Assembly: GCA_002205965.3 (NCBI GenBank)
Contig: NADL03000035.1
Span: 496,001 to 560,000, forward strand
Reading direction: 5' to 3'
Length of the DNA stretch: 64,000 nucleotides
Source of the DNA: Kappaphycus alvarezii
Lineage: Eukaryota > Rhodophyta > Florideophyceae > Gigartinales > Solieriaceae
In this document: one piece after another, positions 23,040-33,959 of the stretch
How the letters are laid out: the number at the start of each line of letters is the position of its first letter
Position numbering within the stretch: position 1 is the stretch's first letter
Translations under genes and position numbers: made by a program
The notes under the pieces: model-generated
Told to the model about the DNA's origin: nothing
Database searches by the model: none
Seen by the model: only the letters and a program-made list of their open reading frames with translations

Positions 23040-24230
23040 AGTTCGCAGCTAGCGGCTTGACGTGGTTCGGAATTTTGTGAGAATCATGGTAAGTAGATTG
23101 CACTGATGCTGACTCGGAAGGACCATTTGCACGGCGGGATACCCTCGCAAAAGTATACTCTGCTGAGGGTTTCCTTCCATTTGCAGGAAAGCCTCAGTTG
23201 TACTGTACAGTTCAGTACGGTAGATACTAGTATGACAACAAAAATTTGTAGTGGACAAATTTCATGAGAGGGGGAAACCTGGTACATATGATAGGTATTG
23301 CTGTTGCTGTATGAAACAAATGTCGATTTTTGCAAGACTTTTTTATCATACCACAACTACTGTACAAACTTACAGTACGGTACAGGAATCACATTCTTTT
23401 GGTTATCAATGGGTTTTAGCATATCTGAGTTGCCTCACATCTGCAGTATGTCTTGCAGATTATTTTATTGAGGGGACCAGGATGTGTGTTTATGTGCTGC
23501 CAGACTTTGGATGGCTCTTGAAAAGCGGGGGGGTTTGGAGGTAGGGATTTTATTGGAATACGTTTGACTTCACGTTTACGTTTGATATTGCAGCACATTT
23601 GTATCCTCCGAATAAACGTCTCTCCCCCTTCTGTTTTTTCCGGGAGACATCCCTTTGCCGGATGCGCCAACTTTTCTTTCGTCGACATCAAAATGATGAG
23701 GCTTCTTCACCAATGCCCGCAAAGTATTTATTTTACGAAATCGGTGCTGACACTAGAAAACATACCGGAGGATGCGTGTCAATATTACTCATTTTGTCTC
23801 TGAAATGTACACTGACTAACCGACTATTTCGCTAAATCTAACTGATACCTAACCCATGCTTTCAAATTTAAAAATACCCAAACACATTCCCTGCTGAATA
23901 CCGAAGCAGAAGCATATGGTAGGCACATAACAAGTTTTTGCGCCATACTGTTCCGTTTTCGGTAACATTCCAGGCAACTGCTTCCTGTTACCACCCTTTA
24001 CCACAACCCCATGCGCTCAAATTTAGCCATGGTGGATGAACCCTGTTTGCCCCCCTTTCGCCAAGTACGTAAGAACTGTATTGGGAATTCGGTTGCGTTG
24101 CTCCAAGTGGAGTATACGTTCGAGTCCAAAAATTAAAAAAGTTTGCGTAAAGGTATTGACTCTACCGCCATTCGAGCATTTTAACAACTAGAAAGTGGCT
24201 ACTAGCCCTGTCAGCAAACCAATGTCGTAG
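23040..24230. other. Intergenic, upstream of paralogue A
   Basis: Probably holds the paralogue A promoter. It is rich in GTAC palindromes (for example around 23194-23215 and 23355-23385). No convincing open frame. Confidence 0.45.
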
Positions 24231-24233
24231 GAA

Positions 24234-24527
24234 GTGGCCCGAGAAGCGTCTGCAGAGACTAATCAGTGCCATTACAAAAGCTGGTGGTTTCTAAATCCCA
24301 CCTCTGAACAACGCCCCAGCCTCAGTAATCATTTTCTTGCTGCAGTACTGCGGCCAAGTTTGGACAAACACATACTCGATCCATCTATGAGCAGCGAAAT
24401 TACATGGCGTACTCATCTCGGATACGATAAACAGCTGCAACGGTTGTTGATACCCATATGTGCGGTCATGCGCAGCCTCAACTTTAGCGACCTCAAACAA
24501 GGCACAAGCCTGATAAGCAACCCATGA
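24234..24527 (+). CDS. Unidentified fragment, possibly retroelement gag
   Basis: A 97-codon frame with a coherent stretch: HFLAAVLRPSLDKHILDPSM, EITWRTHLGYDKQLQRLLIP and MRSLNFSDLKQGTSLIS. It reads like part of a larger alpha-helical protein and may belong to a retroelement, since a Gypsy scrap lies 1.2 kb downstream. The first codon is not a convincing start. I cannot name the family. Confidence 0.3.
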   Translation: MAREASAETNQCHYKSWWFLNPTSEQRPSLSNHFLAAVLRPSLDKHILDPSMSSEITWRTHLGYDKQLQRLLIPICAVMRSLNFSDLKQGTSLISNP

Positions 24528-24529
24528 TC

Positions 24530-25720
24530 CTGTAGTAGGCTGTTTTTCTCAGTAAACCTGAAGAGACAGATGCCGTTCAAACTGTCCTGCTTACAGTACA
24601 ACACTCATGGAGGAGCTTCGAGCAAATCTTTCATTGGATTTACTACAACCATATGTCTGTCATTGGTGCAACTGTCGCTTGATGATATTAACCTAGTTGA
24701 TCGTCCTATCCCTTCTTTGCTGTGACAAACGTCTGGAATCGATGCATTTGTCGCTTGATGAGGGATACTGTTTGGTAGTTTATTGTTTGAAAGAGTGGCT
24801 GTTGTCTTTTGCCCGAAGAGTTGTCGTCTGCTCGGCGGTTTGCCAGTTGAGCTGCACTAGAAGAGTGGCCAAAAACTCAATATAATTCATGTAAGGTAGT
24901 CGCTAGTCTCACCTCGGCTTTTTTCTTTCATTTTACTCAAGACATGTTGCAAGTAGTTGCAGAGGTTTCTATTAGATGTTGTGTTTCGAGAATGTAGTGT
25001 ATCAAGCAACTATAGTTCAGAAATGGGGAAATTTTGGGTTGTTTTAAGGGGGAAAAGTTTTGGGTGTTTTACTCTTGGAAGATATATCCGGTCATATCCC
25101 ATGGTTTTCCAGACAACCGCAATCAACTCAAAAAGGGTATACCGATACAGTAATGGGGAAGGAACTACGCTCCCTAAAATGTTTATTTTAATGAATGGAA
25201 GATTGTTAGATTTGGTCGGTTCAGTAAATGATTATTAGGAATACTGACAAAGAGAGCCACTGCTCTTTTTCGAAACCGTGTGAAACGATAGCTCCAGACC
25301 ATATTGCGTCTCTAGATTACCATCCGTTCACACACTAGCTCGGTTACGGGCAACAGAAACCGAGTTTCATAATCAATTGCACACGTTTGGTGGCATGTCA
25401 AACCGTAGACGTTTTCTTTTTCAAAAAGGGGGAAAAGGAGGAGCTCATTTACTGCGATAAATGTATTGGCTGTAACCAAATCACTTTTAACAACTGAGTG
25501 TTACATTGGATGCATGTAGAGAGAAACCTTAGAAGGGAACCTCAGGGCCACTTAACAGACAGTCTGCATTGGACATCACTACTGTTGCAGCAGGTCTCTG
25601 AGTCAGCACAACCCGGACCTTTCCATAAGTTGCCATGGGCCTCACAGCAACGTTCCTCGAAATGTCGGTAAGCATGCATATGGGACCGGGTGCCACCTGC
25701 GAAGGGTAGATATTAGTACA
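24530..25720. other. No recognised feature
   Basis: Short frames only. 24957-25238 is open for 93 codons, but its peptide has no recognisable motif. Confidence 0.45.
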
Positions 25721-25724
25721 GGCA

Positions 25725-26079
25725 CAAGTCTACCTCTGGCAGAAGTTGCAAAAAGTCCCCAATTGAAACGGAAGACCAGTTGGGGTATAATCCAAAGACA
25801 CCTATTGATATGATTGCAGGATCGGAGGTACCGATTGAGAGTGTTGAAGACTTTAGGACAAGACTGAGAACCTCTCTGGAAGATGCGAATTTCTCATACA
25901 GAGTGTCTAAAGCGAGGCAGAGTGCGATCTCCTCTCAACAATATCAAGCTCCCGATTATCAAGTTGGATCAATAGTATGGTTAAATAAGTCTTCCGTTTC
26001 ACCAATGTTGTTATCCCCGTATATTAACTCTATAAAAATTATTTCTCAAGGACTCATTGCAGTATCTGCGCCTCTCTAA
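25725..26079 (+). pseudogene. Gypsy integrase C-terminal fragment
   Basis: LPLAEVA near 25730 matches the end of the Ty3/Gypsy integrase core (LPLAEFAYN in the family). A frameshift follows, then 25780-26079 reads GYNPKTPIDMIAGSEVPIES, DFRTRLRTSLEDANFSYRVS and QYQAPDYQVGSIVWLNKS, the start of the C-terminal SH3/chromo-type region. The rest of the element is absent, so this is a small relic. Confidence 0.75.
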
Positions 26080-27640
26080 CTTAATTTTAAGATGTTGTAG
26101 TAACTCTCACACTAACTCTAATAGCTTTCGAGGCATCGCGTTGCGCGATACGGGGCACTATTCGATGTTGCATCGATCGCGTCTACAATAACAATAATAA
26201 TAATAGTCGAGTGCAATAATACGCAATGGGGCGCGGGACCGAATTGCAATGCGCCTCATGCAATCCTCAAGAATTATTTGCATGTGATTTGGGATGGAAT
26301 CCAGCATATCGAACACTAAAGCCACGAAACGCCGCTGCACCTTAACCTTAATAACGTACTTGTATTCTCGGGCATTTTTTGGGCATATCGCTGTTTGATA
26401 CCGTGATACTATGCGCGTGTAGGGCCTCAGGTTGTCGCTACCAGTCGCTCCCTTGCCAGCTGCCAGTTGTGTCAAGCTCAGATCCTGTAGCAAATTCGAC
26501 CCCATATTATAACTCCCGAAAATAATGCTGGCGGCTCACCTCATGAAAGCGGGAATACGGGGATAAAGACAATCGAAATCGCTGGCTTGCAAATACGGTA
26601 TAGTAAAATCAGTAGGAAGTGGTGTCAATAATTTTTTTGACGTTGTCCAAACCTTTTTCGTCGTCCCCATTGATAGATTTATCGAGGTATCGCGTATGAC
26701 GAAAGGCGCTGAACGCGGAGGTCACGTTATCGGACTTGAACGGGACTAACGTTCTACATCAGTTATTCGAATTGCACCACGAGCGAAAACAAGCGAGTTG
26801 AATTCTATTGTCTTAAATCTATGCTCTATTGCTTGAAAACATGAACCGTATGCCAGATCCTCCTGTAGAACTCAAGAAATACAGGAGACAGAATCATCTA
26901 TTGCATTTTGACTCTTTCTTGCCACAGGAAAGGTGTACAGGAATCCTGTGCACTGACCTGGCGTATTACACCTTCCCAAACCCTGCTTTTCCTTAGTTCT
27001 GACCCAAGTATAGACCTGATGCACCATTTTTTAAGTAAAGTATGTGTGCTTTCTCTTGGTTTCGGAACTCAAGTCGCTGGTTTGCGGGAGTCTTGTATCG
27101 GAATAGCACGAGCAAAATAGAAGCCGCCATGTAGGAGAGTCCTTTAGACGGGTGTTTAGGTTTAGGACTACACTTTGGCTCAAATATCACTGGCATCACT
27201 GAAGGTAGCGATAGGGCTAGGCAAAATTGCTCTAGCGTGCGTTGTTTATCTCAAGCTTGTTCGGTAAGTTCCTCATAAACTTGGATAAGAAATTGATTTC
27301 TCATTCTGCTTTATCTTCCTTTAAGAACGGAAAGAACTTCCTAAGAATGATTTCATTGAGAGCTACTTCATGCTTTCTTCTACCAGTTTCTACTGACCTT
27401 AATCACCATCTTTCTCATCACTACTCCACTCATTCTCATTGAGAAACTGAGCCCCGCTATCGAAGTTTCTATCATCTTCCTGCGGAATAGTTCCTTCATC
27501 ACCCTCTGATTCCTCGCGCCCCCTCCTGCTACGCTTTTCCTGCACTCTCATGCGCCTTGCGTTCATGACATCCCTCATTATCTCCTTGAAGTTTCAGACT
27601 CCGGAGGCAAGAGCTTTAAAAGCTTTAAGTCAGCATTAGT
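26080..27640. other. Intergenic, one unidentified minus frame
   Basis: A 115-codon minus frame at 26505-26158 (with YKYVIKVKVQRRFVALVFDM) ends in an AAT microsatellite translated as poly-Tyr. It has no known domain. The rest is spacer. The start of the following Harbinger-type gene's 3' region may extend to about 27600. Confidence 0.4.
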
Positions 27641-27641
27641 G

Positions 27642-28715
27642 TCACGCTCCTCCTCTTTTCTCTGGACTGAACGAAGCAAGATTTTGTTCCCTTTTCCATT
27701 TTTTCTTGATATCAGCGAGAACAATGCCAAGTTTCTCTTTGCCTGGGCAGGACTTCTCCTCCATTCTCCTCCTCTTAGCGCCTACTGGACGGGTCTCATT
27801 CTCTGCCTGCACCACTTCGTTCACAGGACCCCCCGCGGCCATCGCTGCCGCGACATCTTTTTCATGAACAACAATGATGGACTGATTTAAAGACCCTTGA
27901 GCGACATCGTTACTACTGGCACAGGGAACTTGACCAGCAGAATTTCTCTCATTGGATCTGACAGGTGGCGATTTACAAGGTGACTTTGCCTGCCTCTTTG
28001 TGCAGTCGTCTGCAAACTTCTCCTGGTTGCAAAGAAAGTCGGCTGCAGCGACGAACTTGAAAGGCGGCGCTTATATAAGAACCCCATCAGAGCCTTTGAT
28101 ACCCGCCTTCTTCCTGTACTGCTCCTGAGCTAATTCCTCCAGATCGTCCTCATTTGCTCCAGAGATGTTCATTGACTGTACTTTCATTCGCGCTGCGATA
28201 AAATGCTGGCCTTCACATGCAATCCTCTGCCACGTGCTACGAAATGAGCTAGCAGTACGGTCTATGTTGTACTTTCTCTGGCAGATAGAAGCGATCCCGT
28301 TCCACAAGGTAGGCTCGTTCTGATTGCAGCCCTTTCCCGACTGCTCAATCCAAGCCTTTGGCATGCCTATTGCTTCTTCCTCCGTAAACGCCTTTCCACT
28401 TCCCCGCTTTTTTCCAGCAATCGTTTCCTCCGTTGCGCCACTGCCCATGCCACGGGATCCCTTCCCTCTGTCTCTCTTACCTCCCCTTCCTCTACTGTTC
28501 GCAGCTGGCGACCGAGACGGAAAACTCTCGGATTGGATCTGGGGTGCTCGACTCTTTGCGCTCTGAGCTAGATTGGCAGTAGCACCACTGACATCAAAGG
28601 AATTGCCAAGGCTCTCAGTTTCCAGGTCAAGCCCAGCCAAGGAGGAAGACTCGCCAGCAGCAGGCTGCATTGTTGCAGCGAGCGGTATTTGCCGCACTGT
28701 GTTTTGTTTAAACAA
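27642..28715 (-). pseudogene. Myb/SANT-like PIF-Harbinger accessory protein
   Basis: 358 codons in one frame, interrupted only by a TAA at 28071-28073. The N-terminus is Ser/Gly/Arg-rich with a basic nuclear-localisation-like stretch (RGRGGKRDRGKGSRGMGS). The trihelix/Myb-like domain follows: GKAFTEEEAIGMPKAWIEQS, EPTLWNGIASICQRKYNIDR and SFRSTWQRIACEGQHFIAAR. After the stop the frame resumes PPFKFVAAADFLCNQEKFAD and ends with RPVGAKRRRMEE and a basic helix. The family is known from PIF/Harbinger transposons and the plant NAM-like proteins derived from them, where it imports the transposase or binds DNA. No transposase is adjacent here; a transposase relic lies at 54 kb. Confidence 0.78.
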
Positions 28716-28929
28716 GTAGACGTCAGCCGAAGTTTGTACCTGGCTTTTGTATGCGAAAGAAGTATAGCTCTGTCAATCTGGGGGTTGCGACTGTGATGTG
28801 ATTCAAGACCTTTTTGTTGGTGCCTTGCTTGGTGCATGACCGTTTTAAACTGCGAGAACGATTGCAGGGGTTTATGTCTTCCGTATTGCCAGCTTCGAAA
28901 CAAAACGGGCAGACACTTCTCCTTTAAAA

Positions 28930-29310
28930 TCGAGATACGTTATGTACTGGCGATGCTTCACAGTATCAAAAAGGCGTCAGAGAAGTACAACGGTTGACAG
29001 AGGAACGGATGTTTCATTTGGCAGTCAAAAACGCGCGAACTACTCTGAGCGAGGCTTCCGGAACAAGAATGAAACGTTCACATATAGCGCTTGCGTTCTA
29101 ATTGGCCGAAAGGGAGATGAATTTCGGTTAATTCCGGCCAGCCGGTGCGCTATTTCCATATCTATATTGTTCTCAATAGAAATACATATAGCGCCAGATC
29201 CAAAATTTAGAGCCGAAATTAGCCGGATAGCGCACCGGTAGGTTTGCATTTGGACGACAAGAGCGCTAAAATTCTGCTCAGAAATTGAAATAGCGCACCG
29301 GTAGATTTGC
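28930..29310. repeat. Cluster of AGCGC-containing direct and inverted repeats
   Basis: ATAGCGCACCGGTAGRTTTGC occurs at 29227-29247 and 29290-29310 (one mismatch). An inverted CCGGTGCGCTATTTC at 29142-29156 matches GAAATAGCGCACCGG at 29287-29301 exactly. Further TAGCGC or GCGCT boxes lie near 29086, 29188 and 29263. It could be the end of a DNA transposon or a protein-binding array. Confidence 0.6.
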
Positions 29311-29926
29311 TCAAACAGTCAGGTGTAGAGTGAGCCCCTCAAATTTTTTTTACAAGAAAATTCTGCATAGAAATAGATTAAATGCTTTGCACACTTTGCG
29401 TATTTTATGTCGGTACTTGACCGTGTTGGAGACGTAGTCGATGGGTAGATATTTACTGATTACTTATTTTCAATGTACATTGACGGTAGTCAATAGTGGT
29501 GGATGACGGCTATTTCTTGCATGGGAATTCTTGTGCAAGATAGTGCAGTCAGCTCACCCTTCAAGTAAACCCCATCTACCACCACCTTTCTTATTCAAAG
29601 CTACAGTACAGATCAACAGTCTGGGATAAATCCTATGAGCCCTGTATTAATTAAATGTTATGATTACAATTTCGATCAAATCAACAATATTCAGGTCGAC
29701 AAGTTGTCGCAATATGTGCATATTACACTACTGTACTTGCCACCTGACAGCACTGTACATTTACAATATCAAAAAAGGAGTTGAACCATTCGCATGACCA
29801 GACTTTGCACTTGCCATTAATCTGTAAAGTACGGTACTGTACTGTACAATCTTTGTCCCGCGTTATATCAACGACATTCAAAGCTATCCGCTGTTCCGGC
29901 CCTCATCCTTCTGACCCGATGCTCTC
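29311..29926. other. Upstream region of paralogue B
   Basis: AT-rich spacer with several GTAC/TACTGTAC boxes (29604, 29730, 29830-29850) just before the first ATG. These are possible promoter elements of the membrane protein gene. Confidence 0.4.
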
Positions 29927-30073
29927 ATGACGCAGTATCCATTCCTGTCAACCGCCGACAAGTTCAAAGTCGCTTTCTTCACTCTCCCCCTCGACGACGC
30001 TCCAATCCGCAATGTCTCCGCCTTCAAAAAAGCTGGTATCATCGATATTGCATCCTTTCTCAACCCTTCATGA
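29927..30073 (+). CDS. N-terminal segment of paralogue B in a shifted frame
   Basis: 49 codons from ATG 29927 ending IDIASFLNPS and TGA at 30071. It overlaps the downstream ATG by the four bases ATGA. The nucleotide context CTCTCATGA is shared with the presumed start of paralogue A. IDIASFL aligns with VDFATFL, which lies in frame just before the paralogue A core. The segment therefore belongs to the same protein, separated by one base change in phase. Confidence 0.6.
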   Translation: MTQYPFLSTADKFKVAFFTLPLDDAPIRNVSAFKKAGIIDIASFLNPS

Positions 30074-31578
30074 ATGTCACCCTTCGTGCCACTGGACCAT
30101 TCCAATCAGACCTCACCGAACGTGATGACGTCCTTCTCGCCTTCCTCGCTCTCCTCCTTCTCCTCCTCATAGAATCCATCGCCACCGCCGTCTTCCTTCG
30201 CACACGTCAAGGCACAGTCTCCCACTTTGGATTTTGCGTCAAACTCTTCCTGGAACACGCTAGAAACTTTCAATTTCATCACATCGTTCCATTCTTCCCA
30301 ACCTCCTCAAAAAAATCCACAAAAACCCTTCTCAACTATCGTCTCCTAACCATCGCAGCTGCGTTTCTCCTCCTTACCCTTGGCCTGGAAGTCGCCATCA
30401 TCTTTCTAACCAACCCCTTCTCCCGCAACGTGCTAAACTCCACCGCAACCTTTCGTCTCTTGCAACCAGTCATCCCCGAGTGGCAGAACATCGCCTTCCA
30501 CTCCCGCGGCTCCATCAACCGCCCCTGCGAATCCATCATCATCCAAAACGTCAACCAATTCGCCACCCGCATCAGCGGCTGTGTCGCCACCGACATCGAC
30601 TTTGAAAACATCACCCTATTCTCCGTCAACCCAAACCCCGTTTCCATGCGCATCGTGTCCGACATCCACCAATACGGCGCTGAACATGCCGTCGTCATTG
30701 GCCCCGACGCCGCCACCTACACCGCCCGTACCTTCTTCACCCTCGGCGACCGCAAGTCTCGACTCATGGCCAGTTTCGAAACCGCGCCCCGCGAGTCAGA
30801 GCAAATGGAGCTGATACATGCGCAATTGGTCGCCTACTTGTTCTCGTCATACCGCAACGCATTGAGAGACCAAGATGCATCTATGAATCTCGCACGCCTA
30901 CAAAGCCTGAATTTCAGCTTTGACAACAGCAAGGACGGGGATGTTATCGACGTACTACGGTTGCCGGGACTGTCTCGCTCTGTTCCAACACGCAAGTATA
31001 TCACCGAAGTAAGCGGGGTGCTGCCTAATGGGATAGCGGCGCTGCGACTAGCGCACCAATTTTTCCGAGGCATGTCGGCCGTGGTGGTACGGCCAGGCAA
31101 CGATACGGACCTACTTTTGGAATCAGGCATGGCACGTGTGGAAGTGGTCTCCTGGCAGGAGGTTGTACGGCTGATCAACTGGCTTACCATGGTCATCGTG
31201 GTCGGTGCCACATTCCTCGTGCTAATTGTAGTGAGGCGCATACTCAAGCCCACTGGGACGGCGGATATCGCTGGGGCTTATGTACGAAACGCAGTGGGCG
31301 CCGATGAAGGCAGATCACCAGTTGAATTGGGGCCGGATGAGAGCATGTACTTTAGAGTTTCTGGGATGGGGAGGAGGAGGTATACCAGCTTGGGGCAGAG
31401 ACACGCGACAGTAGAGGGCGGGAGAGTGAAGAGTATGATAGGTAAGCAGGCTTCTGATTGGGCAGAGGCAGGGATTGGGAGTCGCGAGAGGGGTTCGTGT
31501 GCAGGCGTATGGCAAGCGTCACTGCAATATACTGTACTGTACTGTACGTGCATGTCTTTTGTCGTTGTTGACTCATAG
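30070..31578 (+). CDS. Three-helix membrane protein, paralogue B
   Basis: 502 codons, intronless and uniformly GC-rich. Predicted helices are at about residues 21-43 (LLAFLALLLLLLIESIATAV), 91-113 (LLTIAAAFLLLTLGLEVAII) and 369-391 (INWLTMVIVVGATFLVLIVV). A 255-residue loop between helices 2 and 3 has Cys153 and Cys171 (both conserved in paralogue A) and N-glycosylation sequons near 123, 180, 281 and 344. This suggests a surface-exposed, disulfide-bonded domain. The motif GFCVKLFLEHARNFQF after helix 1 and RRILKPTGTADIAGAYV after helix 3 are shared with paralogue A. The last ~20 residues derive from TACTGTAC repeats and may be a late extension. The real N-terminus probably includes the frame starting at 29927. 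Function unknown. Confidence 0.82.
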   Translation: MNVTLRATGPFQSDLTERDDVLLAFLALLLLLLIESIATAVFLRTRQGTVSHFGFCVKLFLEHARNFQFHHIVPFFPTSSKKSTKTLLNYRLLTIAAAFLLLTLGLEVAIIFLTNPFSRNVLNSTATFRLLQPVIPEWQNIAFHSRGSINRPCESIIIQNVNQFATRISGCVATDIDFENITLFSVNPNPVSMRIVSDIHQYGAEHAVVIGPDAATYTARTFFTLGDRKSRLMASFETAPRESEQMELIHAQLVAYLFSSYRNALRDQDASMNLARLQSLNFSFDNSKDGDVIDVLRLPGLSRSVPTRKYITEVSGVLPNGIAALRLAHQFFRGMSAVVVRPGNDTDLLLESGMARVEVVSWQEVVRLINWLTMVIVVGATFLVLIVVRRILKPTGTADIAGAYVRNAVGADEGRSPVELGPDESMYFRVSGMGRRRYTSLGQRHATVEGGRVKSMIGKQASDWAEAGIGSRERGSCAGVWQASLQYTVLYCTCMSFVVVDS

Positions 31579-31579
31579 T

Positions 31580-32200
31580 TTGCAGTACAGAACAGGGTAG
31601 GGATAATGACATTTGTCGGGTTAAGGAGAGAGCATTCTTGATTAGTAATGACTAGCGCATTGTTGAGCGTTATTGTTAAAAGGTGATGACTGCGTTTTGA
31701 GGGGTGGTGCCCAGGTACTGTATGATGTAGAGTATACAGGCGGACAGGATGACTAAACGAGTGATCGTTCCGGTTGAGAGGCGGCACGAGGTCGAGTTAC
31801 TGGTCAGTGCGCCAGTGCATGAAGACTTGTTGCACCGGGCTGAAAAAATACAATCTTGCTACGAACTTGTTTATTCGATGTAGGAATTTGAGGTATGTGC
31901 CCGCAGGTGACACAAAGTTGCCCGACGTCGTCGACCCGCGATACACCAGCAAACACGAGAACACTGACCTCGTACGCGGAGGTATCATTGGGTCTGGGAT
32001 ATGCAATAGTGGTACCAAGTTTCTTGAGCTGACGTGCAATGCAGTTCTGTTCAACAATGGGGGGGAATGATGGGGTAGTATGCTTTTTCGTCTGACACTT
32101 CTAGCGGGGGGAATCTAGACGGAGTTTGGAGAGAACGAAAGGTGAAAACAGAAAGGAGAGTGGGCCTCAGTGACCATGCGGCTACATCGACGGGTCCAGG
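31580..32200. other. No clear gene
   Basis: Downstream of paralogue B. Minus-strand frames may be the decayed 3' end (late RNase H region) of the Copia relic at 32.2-33.9 kb, but I see no diagnostic motif. Confidence 0.4.
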
Positions 32201-33228
32201 CAGGCGAGGAGGCATGCCGCATTAGGCAGTACAGCTTGCGCTGCGTGTCGATGCATGAGGACCATTTTGGCTCTCGAGAAGCTCACCATTGCCCTCGTGG
32301 CCACATTTGCTGTCAATTCCGCGATGAACGCGTATGCCTCCGGGTGTCAGGTTCAACATTATGATGCCCCTGTGTACATTGAGAGCATTTTGTTGCAGGT
32401 AGCAGGAGTAGAATGCACAGAGAGGAAATGCGGCAGCACCAATCAAGTCAATCGCGCTATTGGTAGATGCAAAGGCAGATTTGTCAATGGCATTGATAGG
32501 CTTGTCGTGTTTTCTCCAAATAAATCTTCCAAGAGTAAAAACACCCAAACCTTTCCCCTTTCCTTCCGTCTTTGGCGTGAGAAGGCGTATTCGCTTACGG
32601 CCTCTATTTTGTCATCGGAGTTTGTCTCGATGGAGAAATCTTCGTGTTGGGCAGTATTGATTCCGAAATATCGCATCTTACCCGTAACGCGGCTTCCTGC
32701 ACCGAATTAAAGATTCTTTTCAAAAGCTTCGAGAAAGGCCTTGGCATTGTCTTCGTGACCGGCAGCCTTAAGGTCGTTGATGATCTTTGCGACAAGCAGC
32801 ACTAGTCTACTGTCTTTTTTTTTGTAGAACAGCTGGGGAATGTACTTGGATTGGACAGAGACTTCTCTTTAGAGTTTGCATTCACTAATCCGAAAGCAGT
32901 GAGGAGTTGAAGGTGAGAGGACCACATGTGGCTTTCTCTTGGCGCCTTACGTATACATCGCGCTCAGCTGCACAGGTCTGGAGATACGGAGCCGTTACAT
33001 CTACCTTGCACATCGTCGAGACTGGGAGAGAAGCGATGGATTCAGTAACTCGAAGTCATGCTGGGTGAATGTTGTGCAATCTTTGTTCAGTATGTCTTTT
33101 GGATCAAATTTATTGCCATGCGGAGCAATTCGAGCTTTCAATTTTAGTGCACCGTTATTATTCTTTATCTTGGAGATTGTGCCGCTCTTAATGAAGTAAG
33201 CGCAATTGGGAACATGGCGATGATACAC
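32200..33228 (-). pseudogene. Copia RT/RNase H relic
   Basis: Read from 33228 downward. VYHRHVPNCAYFIKSGTISK and NNGALKLKARIAPHGNKFDP open the RT. The palm strand follows near 33000-32960 (VDVTAPYLQTCAAERDVYVR), then PQLFYKKK and LVLLVAKIINDLKAAG at the position of the YVDD box. GKMRYFGINTAQHEDFSIET comes next. INAIDKSAFASTNSAIDLIG and AAFPLCAFYSCYLQQNA begin the RNase H. At least four frame changes and several stops are present. The block belongs to a Copia branch different from Copia-1 and Copia-3. Confidence 0.78.
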
Positions 33229-33323
33229 TGTGCAAGCAGTCTTGAGGAATGTTTTCCGTCAACCGTATATGCGGTGACAAGTTGAATTTGGTCAAATGCT
33301 TGTGCACGATGCTTAAGGAAGGG

Positions 33324-33952
33324 CTAGTTTCCAGAGTGATCCAGCATCGAGGGCAGAATAATGTCTTCGGAGCTGGTAACTTGTAGTCCTTTGGAGATAT
33401 TTCCGCTATTACTAGCTAGTGGTGCAGAATAGTTCCATTGCACTGTTTTCATATCAGAGGTGACAATGTCGCTGTTGTTGTGGTGAATTTTCATGCGACC
33501 ATCATCTGATTCCCAGGTACTGTCCGCTCCTCTTTGCAGAGGGCGAGCACTCCTTGCGGGGAATGTTGTGAAAGGCATCTTCCTCCTTTTCAAGCGGTCT
33601 TCCAGGACTGTCTGGAACGCAACCAAACGGTCATTGAGCTTCTGCTCGAGATGTAACTCGACCAAGCGGAACTCGGGATTCAAAACGGAGTGAGGGATAT
33701 TCTCAATTTCGCGTGGGTCTGCAGTGTCACCCGCTGTAGTCACTGGGGCGATCCCAGGACAACTTTCCGGCAATGCAGGAACGGCTTGAGGTCCAGCAGT
33801 TGCTGGTACGTTTTCCAAGGGCTGGACAACTCTCGCTCTTGATCTTGGGTCAGGAATTCCTGACTATTTCGAATGAGCAACGAACGCGATCCCATTCCAT
33901 TATTGGAGTAGTTGACACTGGAACTCCTCGCTGTGGATAGTCCGAGGCACAA
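33324..33952 (-). pseudogene. Copia relic: linker between integrase and RT
   Basis: A frame of 164 codons: Pro/Ala-rich start, then EFRLVELHLEQKLNDRLVAF and a basic stretch LEDRLKRRKMPF. It sits directly upstream of the RT relic in the same orientation, where this Copia branch has its inter-domain linker. Its upstream continuation to 33952 is frame-shifted. Independent evidence for function is weak. Confidence 0.5.
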
Positions 33953-33959
33953 CTTCGGG

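Noticed and set aside
26158..26505. 115-codon minus frame ending in poly-Tyr
   Set aside because: The tail is an AAT microsatellite; the rest has no known domain or partner.
30336..31253. Minus-strand frames opposite paralogue B
   Set aside because: Shadows of the plus-strand gene, with no independent support.
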